Shown: positions 10,776 through 22,716 of the stretch, one piece after another
Position numbering within the stretch: the first letter of the stretch is position 1
Layout of the letters: each line of letters begins with the position of its first letter
Assembly: GCA_963402885.1 (NCBI GenBank)
Contig: OY727093.1
Coordinates: 7,389,501-7,453,500, forward strand
Length of the DNA: 64,000 bases
Source: Antedon bifida
Lineage: Eukaryota > Echinodermata > Crinoidea > Comatulida > Antedonidae
Direction of reading: 5' to 3'
Position numbers and translations under genes: made by a program
Notes under the pieces: model-generated
Database searches by the model: none
Told to the model about the DNA's origin: nothing
The model's input: the letters and a program-made list of their open reading frames with translations, nothing else

Positions 10776-13700
10776 TTTCTAATATTGTTTGTTTCGTATA
10801 CATTAAAGTATGTAGCATGCACGCTATTAGTATTTCGGGGAAGTGAAAGGCATTTTATTCGTTTTTTTTCTAACAATAAGGATATGGATAAGGATTAGTA
10901 ATTGGCCTACAAAAAAGCATATCAAAAAGATATAATATGATTATTGAATATAGGCTAACTAAGTATTAAGAATTTATCAGACTGACAACTATATGTAAAT
11001 TATTTCTTGCTGATGTCAAGTTTGTCAGGATTTTTAGCTTTAAACATAGCGTGACCTAACTATACCTAGGCCATCATTTTCGGTCGTAAAAACTTGACAC
11101 AATGACCTTGTACCGTTTTGATATATACATATTTCAAGCTTGACCTTACGTCAGGTGTCCATTTATTTTCCAAAACTACAATGAAGCTGGGTAGTAAGCA
11201 AGTTATAATGATTTAAATTGCAAAGATCTGAAGAAGCGCTATGATGCATGAGGTCACTTTACATGCCATTTGATTAGGGACTGATTTTTAAAATAAAGCA
11301 GAAGATCAACCATAACATGCCTATATTTAATTATGGTCTACATCTACAGTTAGGCCTACTACACAAGAACTGAAAAAAAATATTTTAGGCTAAGAAAATT
11401 TCCAGTGTACCCGAACCAATATAGATATTACAAAAAATGGTAATAAAGAACAACCTATTAGTGCATTTCATTTCATTATTTATTTGGTCTATTTAAGTAT
11501 ATACAAAACAAAAAAAAAATGAAATTAGGGAGACCAGGGTCAACCTAAGTGAAATTAATCACTGTAGCTGAGCAATACAATACAATACAATGTTGTAACA
11601 TACATTTTAAGGCTGGAATTGGAAGAACCCGAACATTTGCTTTTTACACAAAATAAGTACAGGCCTAAATTAATGTTAATAATAATGCAAAGAGCATTGA
11701 AAACGATTAGAACAAGCAAATCAACATTTCAAAAAATAAAAACTCAAATGTATCTAAGTCTGAACTAAAACATTTAACTGATTCTACTAAATTATACTTT
11801 GGCATAATAATTACTAATAAAACATAAATGTATAATACTCATCATAACAAGTAATTACTATTAATTTACCGAGTTTTTTAGTACAGGTTAAAGAATAATA
11901 ATAAAGTTGAAAATATCACTTACAGAAATAAAACATGTTATTTTTCTAATTAATCATTCTGTCAATATAACGTAAACCATTAAATGTCCAAAATATGATT
12001 TCTTTCTGTTTTAATGCAATATGATCAATTGTTGACATATCAATGTCATGCCAGTGATGCAGAACAAAGGTTGAGAAAGATACAGTGGTTTCCTACCCTA
12101 AACAATGATGTTGCCTATTTTGCACTGTTTAAACATAAACACAAATTTGCTATCACGTCATTTCAAATATCGAAAACTATGATAGTTGAAATTCATTTAT
12201 CTTTAATGTCAATAATTGCCTGTTATTATAAGTATTGTGTGAAATCAGCTCCATCGAGCCTATAACTATATACTATAGGCCTAACCGGTCGTAATACAAT
12301 ATTTACACTTAAATACAAAGGCAAAAAGAAAAAACGATGTGGGTGCCAATGGCTGGATAATGGATATGCAAATAAAAAAAATAGCCAGAAAGAAGCATTC
12401 GTTAGGGCCATTTACATTTGCATCTTTATGAATATTAACAGGTTGTTTATGAAAATAATGGGCTGTTCTCGCGATTTAAAAAAATGTTTCTATTTGATAA
12501 AATTTGTTCTTTTGGGGAAAATAAAATGTGGTACATGACATAAGCCATTTAAATTATAATGATGAAAAACAAATGAGCTAACACTATGTCGGTTCTTTGA
12601 TACTCGATGCTACCGCCACCATCTGTGTTGTTGTATAAAGTTGATACAGTGATTTGTTTGTACGTTAATCGTTGTGCTAATAGTGACAATAATGGGGTAG
12701 TTTACAGGTGAAGTTGGCATTTGTAGCTCTATCACTGTCTAGTTAAATACTTAACAGGTTCATAACGTTTGGTTATTATATTAACAGAGTATAATTCTTT
12801 AAAATAATACCAGGAACGTCAGTAAAATAAACAGAGACAGTTTTATTTTTGAACTGTTAGTATTATGTTTCCTTTGCCTAATAAAGGTTTTTTTCAGTTT
12901 ATCCATGTTTTAGCCGATTTAATAGCTTTCTAATATAATATTTAAATAAGTATATTTATCAATTGTATTATATTGTTTGTCATATTTAGTGAAGTTTGTA
13001 TATATACTTTAAACTTTTAATTTTATTTTACATGTACCATTTTAAGGCCAATTGAACAATAATTGTTATTTTTACGTCTGGATTTTGACTTTTTAGAGGA
13101 TTTACTATTAGCTATTTTCGACAATTTAAAAATGGTGATATGCCTATTAACCATCATATCGAAAAACTACAATTTACGATAAATTAACTAACGATTCGAT
13201 GGTAATCCGTGCGATGTTAATGATAAATTGAACGATTTGTTGATTTGTCTTGAACCGACCATTGGATAAAAATAGCAAACACTAAAAAATGTAATGCGGC
13301 TAAACAATTTTAAGAAGCAGGGGACGTGAAACTAACTTTAAAATAAAATAAATCAATACAGTACAATATCTATAGACTGAATAATTTAAGATCGTATGCA
13401 AAGTGTGGGTGTCAATCTATATCCATCCTGTGTAGGCCTACTACATTGTAATAACAAAATCTCAGATCTGTCAAATTCGTGACTTCGATCTGATTAATTA
13501 ATAATAAAAAGTTGATTTATACACACATGTCATTCTAACAAAAGCTCTGATTTTCAGATGGGGCATATAGCGGTATACCTCCATGCGTGGACCCAATTGG
13601 GTTTATTTTCCCAAAGTATCCACAAAACACATAAAATTTCATTTGAAAGTGGATGGTTGGTCAGCGCACGATTTTTTTTTATACAAGCGTACATGTGTTG

Positions 13701-13981
13701 ATGGCAAAGTCGCGACAAAGGTATTCAGCGCATGTGGACAGGCTGAGTTTTGTTTTTCGGCTGTCATGAGTAAATTGTAAATCATACAGAGGTGAGCTGG
13801 AGATGGTACCAAGGACAGTGTTCACCTGTATTCACTTGTACACAAGTGTCATGCACTAATCTTGTAAATCAAAAATCATTATTGGTACATCAGCAAACAT
13901 CTCGAATGCGCATGCTCGTTACAAACGGCCTTTAATCAGTTGTTAATTAGAATACGAAAAATTATTGAGGAAAAATATTGC

Positions 13982-14203
13982 GAAATTGCAATACATCAAA
14001 AGGTAAATTACTGAGTAATGCAAAGATAGGTAAATTGAAATAATTACCGATACCTGTTTCATGGTTATTGAATAATATTTCGCAAAATTATGATTATGAA
14101 ATTGCGATACATTAAATGTATATTACTGAGTAATGCAAAGATAGGTAAATTTAAATAATTACCATGGTTAGTGAATAATATTTCGCAATAGTATGATTAT
14201 GCA
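13982..14203 (+). repeat. tandem duplication, period about 116 bp
   Basis: GAAATTGC(A/G)ATACAT begins at 13982 and 14098. Both copies continue with ATTACTGAGTAATGCAAAG, ATAGGTAAATT, a block ending ATTACC, and AATAATATTTCGCAA. The second copy lacks a few bases between ATTACC and ATGGTTA. AAATAT and ATATTT halves inside each copy make it partly self-complementary. Confidence 0.75.
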
Positions 14204-14743
14204 ATGTACATATGTTTAGACTTACGCACTATTAGCTATAATATTCTTTTGAGGACAACGATTCAAAGAATAAACTGTGCTATGTTGATATTATAATAAA
14301 ATAAAAATATGGTGTATTTATATATAATAACCGTTTGTTAAAACTACTTTTACTACGTTTTTATTCGTTACTAATAAGACATTTAATACGTCATTAAAAA
14401 AAATCGGTTCTACTAAAATTATAAATACGGTTGTTATTAGCAATAAACCGCGTGTCGGAAAAAGTGTTAACCTTTACTTATATAAGTATATAAGTAAGTT
14501 GATTTTTCTTAAACGTAATCCAAATAAAATTTATAATGCTTTTTTAAAATTAAAAAACTTCTCTCCTACCATGTATAACAGTTTAATCATGCTGTATAGT
14601 ACATTCTAACTAATTTTATATTCAGAGATAATCAGCTAATAAGGTTTACTACGAATATAAAACAAAAGAAAAACTAATCTGTTGTGAGTCTAATCAAGGA
14701 AATGTGAAAATAATTTCACTCTTCCCAGGTCTTCTATTCAATA

Positions 14744-15070
14744 TTATAAACTACAGTATGTGTCGGAGGAATTAGCTTCTACCACAGTAAATGCTGGCCC
14801 TCCTTCCTCATCATCGAAGGCGTGCGCATAACTTTCTAACATTCTTCTTAAAAGTAAAGTAAATCCAAACACAACACTCTCCAAAATCGGCCCTGAGCAA
14901 AAGACTGGATATTGGGTAATTAGATAATCCAATATGGTCATGTGATTGCAAAACAATCCATTCCTATACATACGTATCTTGTCCTTATTATGGTAGTCTC
15001 TCCGACCCAGCAGATAGGCCTTATTTTCACGAAGCAGCAAGCACGGCTTAAAAAGGTATTGTAAATTAAA
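14744..15070 (-). other. unidentified minus-strand open frame, possible exon
   Basis: An open frame of about 108 codons runs from a stop near 15070 down to a TAA at 14744. It lies in DNA of slightly higher GC than its surroundings. The peptide has a charged stretch ENKAYLLGRRDYHNKDKIR, a hydrophobic middle (MTILDYLITQYPVFCSGP, then VVFGFTLLLRRMLESY) and an acidic patch FDDEEGGPAFTVVEANSSD. There is no ATG in its first third, so it would have to be a spliced exon or a remnant. I do not recognise the family. Amino-acid composition is less biased than in neighbouring chance frames, but this is weak evidence. Confidence 0.25.
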
Positions 15071-16843
15071 TTATAATCTTCTCGTTTTATTATCAGCTTA
15101 GATTTTTTTTATTCCTTGTTTAAATTGATTTATTTGCGTAGTTTGAATTACATTCGTTTGAGTAAGTAAATTTTTAGTAGCATTCGGAATCATAATAGAG
15201 TTACCTGTTTAAATAAAGTTTAACTCAACACCATCTTTTTTTAATGGATCTCAATAAATTTAGTATTATGGTTCATAAACAAAAGTTTATTGCGAATCGC
15301 AGTAGTTATCTACTACAAGTTAATGTTTTATGATGCTCTAAAATGGGAATTGTTATTACAGTCTTTTGGTAAGGTTATTTTACTGTAGTTTGTGTAGAAA
15401 TAGTACTTACTAATTTATTTACTGGTGTACTTAAGATGTAGTTACAATCGTTTTTTTGTGTTAAATATTGTAGAATTTAAGTATGTTGTAACTTACTATT
15501 TAATGGTTTCTAGGTTTATGTCTAACTATTGCTTTAACACTAATAAAATAGTTGTCAATATTTAGTACATGAAACATAAAGATCTGAAGTTAAACACTCT
15601 AAAAGGAAAATTATTGCGCCATTACACATTCATGTTTGCTTTAAAGATGTGTTGAACGCCCCCAGACTGTATAGGCCTACTTCAACATTCGGTTATACAA
15701 TGAACATTACAATTTATTTCATTGTAACATTCAATACGATTCTGTAACAACATTGTCTTAATAAAAATGAATTAAAAAAAGTCGAGAAGAATAATTTTAA
15801 TAAGCATTTTAATATTATTGATAATGATATACTCTACAAGCAAATAGTTATTGAGTTATTTTTGATTCTCTTTATATTTATTGATATTATTTCAATTTGT
15901 ATGTAAATGTAAATGTATGAATGATCTCTTGCAGATTTTTAAGATGAATGAGAAACTTAATATTTAATGAAAATATATTTAAATATATAATACACAAACA
16001 TAATAAGAATGTTTATTTATCAAAATAAATATGTTTTGAAATGAAATGAGAACCTCACAACAGACAAAAAACATGCAGTGCTTTTGGACGGTGATTTTGC
16101 TAGTTTAGTTTTAGTTAGACTATAATAGAAAGTGAAAAGAAATAATATGTAATGATAATTACTTCATGCTACATATACAATAAGCGTACAGGTATTGGTA
16201 AATCAATCTTTACTCAAATTTGAACAAAAACCTGTCGTCAGTTAAAAACGCATTTATTGTGATCTGAAGTGTTGTCGAATTATTAAAATCAACGAGTACT
16301 CAATTACGCACTTCCATTTGCTCTACCACTGTCTTAATTTATGTATACGTTAATTAAGCTCCATGTTTTATAACAGCGGAAAGATCAGACAGTGATGGTT
16401 CTCGTATATTAATAAAATCATTACGGATGTATAGACAATCGCAACATGGAGTGTACAGTAGTATACGGACGACTAGACGGATTGCACGGTGACAAAACCA
16501 ACGTCACTGTACTGTATTATTCTCCGAAAGCTTATTTTCTTCCAATTTAAAATTGTGTAAATCTACGGGAAAAACTTTTAATTTGTTGTGTTATATTGTT
16601 TTCTTTACTGTAATAGAAAACCCAAAATTAAAATCGTACATTACCGGTACCAGTATCTGTTACATCATACAGAACTTATAATTCGTTCAGATTTCAAAAT
16701 TCAAATATTATTAAACATATCATTTATACAAGAAAATAGTTAAAATGTATGTAGGACTAATGACTAAATCTTAGTATTAGTATGTTATAAACATTTTTTA
16801 TATTTCCTGTTTATTAAAACATTAAAATATGTTATCTGAATAT

Positions 16844-16960
16844 AACAAGGCCATATAGATGGCTGTAGTCGCGTGCTCAAGTTAATGTTTACCGACCGAC
16901 CAACCGACCGACCGACCGACATAGTGAACTGTAGAGTCGCGTTGCACGCGACTAAAAATG
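16844..16960 (+). mobile_element. (GACC)n / GTCGCG hairpin element, copy 1
   Basis: The order of blocks is AACAAGGCCA, GTCGCGTGCTC, a (GACC)n-type tract at about 16891-16920, then CATAGTGAACT, then a GC hairpin AGTCGCGT-TGC-ACGCGACT, ending AAAAATG. The same block order occurs at 40691-40888 with a different spacer length. The element is non-coding and has a microsatellite inside conserved ends, a layout known from small non-autonomous transposons of marine invertebrates. The exact family is not established here. Confidence 0.65.
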
Positions 16961-19104
16961 TACGTTTGAGATAATATTTACAAAATATACACAATAAAAA
17001 AAAATGAGGTTGGGATAAATTTAAAGACTTCAATAAAACAAAAACAACTGATAAACCAATTAATTAAAAAAACATAGTGTTTGTATTGTGCTTGTACTAG
17101 TACATTGTTACAAGACCGGTTTCGTTAGACAGTTTTGACCAATACCTCGCATACCTAACAACAAATAATAAATACGACAAAAAAAAAATCATCCTGAACC
17201 TCCTGAAGTTCCATTGATAGTATCACATTCATTGCTACACAGGCCTACATTATAGTATAGTAACAATTATACTGTATAAATCCAAAAACCAATATGTGAA
17301 CAGTTTGAACATTTTTATAAAGTTTAATCACTTCATTTGTTGTCTTTTTTGTTTAGTGGTTCACCGCCACCTTTATTCATTCAATGTTTCATGATTAATA
17401 ATGATTACATAATTTGTAAACATTTTCTATTTAAAAAAAAATATTATTTATAATTTTAACCTTTAGTATGATACCATTACTGGACATTATTTTTGTTAAA
17501 TCACATTCATTTATATTTCATTTAGCAATGTTTGTGTTTGTTTTCTGTATAGTTACTTAACATTAATACAAAATATTATTTACTTCTTTATTCTTAATGT
17601 TTTGTTAAATCATCTATTTACATTTTTATAAATATAAGTATCTATAATTTCAATAAAAAAAAAATAAAAGTTATGAACCAATAAAAATCATGGATCTTGA
17701 ATAGTCAGTGGATATCAACAGTGGCTACAAAAAACAGACACAAAATATAGAAAAAAAGCTAAATTATTTCGATGCCAATAACAATTCGGGAAAACTATAA
17801 TAATTGTAATAATTAGGCATAGTATTTATTATATCAGTGACATCAAATAAAATAATATTTATTATAGGCCTTAATCAATTTAAGAATTGAATAAGCAGAT
17901 GCCATTATGAATATCTTAATTGCAGTCGCATAAGCAAAAATGACCATAAAGAAGAATTTCAAAAATAGAATTATTAATATTTATTATGTAAGGTAATGCT
18001 GACAGTACCTTGCCCAATTATCGATTCTAAACATTGTTTATTTAAAAGTTATGGATAAATCCAATACCCTATAATGACTGCTTAAAATGATACGGGATGG
18101 CCAGCCCGCGGAGTATTGATGGAAAAATGAATATTGTTTTATATTGTATCTGTGAAAGGGAATTTATTGCAATTGCATGAACTAATTGAAACATAGCTTC
18201 ATTGTACAATGAACAGTAAATCAGCATTCTGTTATCTTATAGCCAGTGTTGCGACAAATGTTTGTAGTTAATGTTCTTAAGATACACTTGTTAATTGAAT
18301 CGTGATTAAATAGGATGTCTTAATCACTACAGCTTGGATTACAATGGCAAAACCTCACATTATTTGATATGTGATTGAACATTATTTTTCTCTAGATAAA
18401 CACGTGGATCTCAATAGAAATAAGTATACTGTTCTAGTTTTATATAGCAATTTGTCATCATGTTCAATGATCTAACGACATGCTTCCAATACTGTAAAGA
18501 TACATCATATTTACTTTATTATAACAATATATATTAACAATAACGTCAAATTATGTTCCAAATGTTCATGAAATGAAAAGAAGAACAACAAAAAGAAAAT
18601 TGATCCGAGTTACAGAAACCGAGGTAAACCGTAATTATGCCAGAAACTGATGGCTAAAAATAAAATAGGCAATGGTATAAGATAAATAATGGACAGGTAA
18701 ATCAGGCAAAATTTGAAGTTTAAAGTATGTTACCTTTAATACCTTCTAAGCCGTTATTATGCCAGATGTAGGCCTACAGTTAGGCCCACTAGAAATGTAT
18801 GTTTTGTCAGTGTTTCAAAAAACGATAGGCCCATTGTACTGTAATGAATGAATATTGCTCAGAATCAGTTACTGAATTTGTCTAAAAGTATCTTGTTTTG
18901 GGTGTACTTCACATTTGATATACCGTATTGAAAGCCGAGGTATGATGAGATTAAGTTAATTAATTAATGGTCTATGTTGTATATTTCGTCAACTATATAC
19001 TGTTGTATTTCGTCAACTATAATATTTCGTCAGTTTTTAAAACTAATGTTAATTACATATACATCTTTTCACGAAAAATCACCATCATAATTTCCAATTT
19101 AATT

Positions 19105-19343
19105 ATACGTAGATCTTCAGTTTGCAAAAGATCTCTTAGGTCGATTACTAATCCATCTGTACTTTTTGTTCCACCTTAAGACCTATGGTGATCGAGCTTT
19201 TGCAGTTGCAGCTCCTAAACTGTGAAACAATCTTCCTGATCCTAGTAAAAATGCATCCTCTATCATAGTTTTCAAAACACTGTTTTTTCTCTCAGCGCTT
19301 TGGGACAATCATTTGATTGTATAAGCGCTATACAAATCGAACA
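19105..19343 (+). pseudogene. decayed L2/CR1-type LINE, 3' end of ORF2 and tail
   Basis: In one frame the sequence reads RSLRSITNPSVLFVPP and ends in a stop at 19179. After a +1 shift it reads YGDRAFAVAAPKL, a stop in place of the usual W, then NNLPDPSKNASSIIVFKT. This is the typical C-terminal sequence of reverse-transcriptase ORFs of non-LTR retrotransposons (consensus-like GDRAFxxAAPxLWNxLP). After it comes AGCGCTTTGGGAC and a tail with TATAAGCGCTATACAAAT, as seen at L2/CR1-like 3' ends. The copy is 5'-truncated and carries a frameshift and a stop, so it is inactive. Upstream, TATTTCGTCAACTATA is repeated twice at about 18983-19025. Confidence 0.75.
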
Positions 19344-20200
19344 ACATTAACTACCGCATTTTATACAGTGTTAAACACAAAATGAAATTAAAGATTTATT
19401 GCTGAATATAAGTAGGCCTATATAGTATAAAATCATACGATAACGAAATTTTGCATTGAATGTGGAGTTTTAAAAATAATGGTAGTTTGTTTACCAGTGA
19501 CATTTTGATCCCTTCTTCTCTTAAGTAGTAAGTGGCAAACTAAATAATTTTGAAACATAAAATTGGAACAAAGTTATATTAGCTACTGAGTTATGTTGCT
19601 TGTATTTCTTATTGAGATAAATAAATGAATGAATATTGTAGTAAAAAGTTAATAGTAATATTACTATCTTTATGCAAAACAACTTGACAGATTTCAGTTA
19701 AAATCACGATCTGTCACAGGCTTAAGTAGTTTGCTTATTTTTAAATTTGTTCGTACTTGATAGGTCTTGGAATGCACCATATGATACGCACTAAACAAAC
19801 AGGCAAATAAACAGAACACGGTAAAACAAGGCCTTACAATTTCGAACATGTTAACAAATAAATAGGACGCATTTGGAACCTTCGAATACTTTTGTAACAA
19901 GTATACTGACCAATAAACAACATTATATTATTTGTAAAAATCGACGGAATCACCGAACTAAGTTAATATGGAGAACAAATTATATTTTTAACAAACAAAA
20001 TAATCTGCTTCTCTGCTGCTATCAGTTCTCAATTTTTCTGTTCTCGAACTTTATAGGAATACTTTGAGTAGTTTTGTAGGCCCGAATACAATTTTTGTTT
20101 TCATCTATCGCAGCTTCAATTTGTTTTGTTCATTTTGTTTTTCCGATTTCAGCTGGGATAACTAACCAGAACAGTATCTATACAGTATTGCATAATTGTA

Positions 20201-20800
20201 TAAACCAAAACATTGCTTATACCTCTGTTAAATGCAATGGCGATAAATGTCGACCAATAATCAATAAATAATAATGTAGTACGGATCATAGTAATAGATT
20301 AAGAACCGGTTTGATCTGTTATTCCTAATCTAAACCAAACCTAACAAGAAATACCGATAGATAGTGTTAAACGACCTTTTTATTAATTTCATAAACCAAA
20401 CATGCTTACCTCTGTTCAATGCAATGACGATACATGTCAATAATAATCAATAGTTAGGCCTAATTAATAATAAATAAATACTAATTTAATATGGATCATT
20501 ATACAGTAATAGATTAATGATCGGGTCGACCTGATCTTCCTGATCCAAACCAAACCTAACAGTAACAAGAAATACCGATAGAACTGTCAAACGACCTTTT
20601 TATTAATTTCATAAACCAAAACATGCTTACCTCTGTTCAATGCAATGCAATAGTTGATCAACAATAAATAAATAATAATAATAATGTAATAAGGATCAAC
20701 AGTAATAGATTAATGACCGGTTTGATCTGATCTTCTTGATCCAAACCGAACCTAACAAGAAATACAAATAGAACTGTCAAACGACCTTTTATGATTTCAT
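20201..20800. repeat. three tandem copies of a 190-220 bp unit
   Basis: TAAACCAAA begins at 20201, 20392 and 20612. Each copy continues with TTACCTCTGTT(C/A)AATGCAATG, an (AATA)n-like part, GTAATAGATTAA, a block related to GATCTGATC, AAACC(A/G)AACCTAAC, AGAAATAC and AAACGACCTTTT. Copies differ by small indels; the middle one has an inserted TTAGGCCTAATT. On the minus strand each unit shows a donor-like AG/GTAAGC in the CTCTGTT region, but no convincing exon goes with it. Confidence 0.8.
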
Positions 20801-21157
20801 TTAACGTACACGACGCGTCAGAAGATGATTGACCGTATTGAGACGCAGATTTGACTTTAATTGTAATAAAATGTCCATCTGCTTCTCTTCTAGAATAAAT
20901 AAAAATGGATCTAAACAATATTTTTAACAGATTTATAATATGAAAACAATAAACAATGCAATTTTAAAGACGGTAAAATAAAATGAAACCCACCTTTAAA
21001 AACAAAATGTGCATCATTAACGATTTTTGTGATTTCCAATTATAGGATCGAGAGAAAAAAGACATAAATAGTTCCATCTTCATCTATATTTTTGTTTAGT
21101 ATTATATTTGATATTATAAAACATAGGCCTACCGTAATGTTTTGGTCTCCGCTCAAT

Positions 21158-21342
21158 TTTGATTCACTTTGAAATATTTTTTTTCCTAAATCACATATTA
21201 TTGAAACAAAATAAAAAATTTAGTAATTTTACTAAGTATTAAAAACAGCTTTGATTCACTTTGAAATATTTTTTTTCCTAAATCACATATTATTGAAACA
21301 AAATTAAAAATTTAGTAATTTTACTAAGTATTAAAAACAGCT
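21158..21342. repeat. recent tandem duplication, period 92 bp
   Basis: Two nearly identical copies begin TTTGATTCACTTTGAAATAT at 21158 and 21250 and end AAAAACAGCT. The only visible difference is a one-base change in a run of A. The high identity indicates a young duplication. Confidence 0.85.
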
Positions 21343-22684
21343 TGAGGTTGAAATCGATGAAATAATTAATGGTTAAGAAAATGTACTAGCAAATAATCTG
21401 ACTAAGTTATGTACATGTATTTTAAAATACTGAGACAGCTTAAAATTTCGCTCATTTTCCTCATATTTAGGCCTAGGTCAGAAAATAATATTATTTACTG
21501 TATTATGTGAAATGGGTCGGAGGCAATTTTTATAAATAAAAACGGAAAACGGATACTCATATACTCTTGGCTCAATGCACCTACAATATGATGTACATGT
21601 TTCAATTTGATTTTTAATATTATTCTATTATGTTTTAAGCTTGAATATTCTTATAACGGTGTAAAAATGTGATGACTTTGACAAAGGCAATGCAAGGCAA
21701 TTTAAACAGTATTATGGTTTTAATTACTACCTAATATAAACATTAACATTTCATAGTAAACATAAGTTGAATCGTTCAGGTATTTTTGTTTTAGAGATCT
21801 GAGAATTTCCTAAACAATATTCTGTAAACTTTTTTTGTAAAGATGAATGAGAAAAGGCTTTTAAGAAAATTGAAACATTAGATGCATATTATTATTTATT
21901 ATCAACAACGTTAAAATCAAAATCTACTAAAATGTACCAGTAAATACATAATTCATATTGAGTAACCTATTGGTCATTTATATCACGTGATGAAAACAGC
22001 CCCCTCTATATACTAATAACTTTTCTTCTGTTGAACACTAAAATAAATTGTTAATACCAGTAGTAGTACTTTTGTATTACTTTTTGCAATTATAATACTT
22101 GTGGAAAATGTACGATTATTCTCATGCCTTTGAACAATGTGCTACATGCTAGTATTATAATTGTTTCTGAAATATAACATCGTGTCGTACATCGGTGGAC
22201 CTGTGAATAGTTGTCATCTCATGCTGTTCAGTAAGAAAACGACGAAGCGCTACAGTACGGTACGTTATTAAACAACTACACAGGTAATTCTCACTATTCT
22301 TCCAATATCAATTTGGTCGTAATTGAAGGAAACTACTGTCCATTGCTGAAAAATAAAAAATGTAGGCATAATTATAAATATTTTTACATTTAAGCGGATG
22401 TCAAGTTTCAAGTCTTTTGATTAGGCCTGGCATATATATTATTGCAGAGAATGTTAGGCGGATAGGACCATTATTGGTAGGCCTACAAGAATACAAAAAT
22501 ATTCACTTAAAAATATTATTCAGAGAATATGATCTCTCAATCTTACTATACAGTTTGATGTTAGTATTGGACATATTACATATTGGATTTTAGTGAATTA
22601 CCTTAAAATAAATGGTATGATAGACCTGAACATTAATATAAATACATAAAAACAAACACTATAGTCTCACCTACATAATTTAAC

Positions 22685-22716
22685 CATGGAGAAATTAGTT
22701 AACTTATTTCCCCATG
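22685..22716. repeat. foldback hairpin, CATGGAGAAATTAGTT family
   Basis: CATGGAGAAATTAGTT is followed directly by AACTTATTTCCCCATG. The two halves are reverse complements apart from two positions. The left arm equals that of the hairpin at 7456-7487, which supports a shared origin. Confidence 0.55.
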
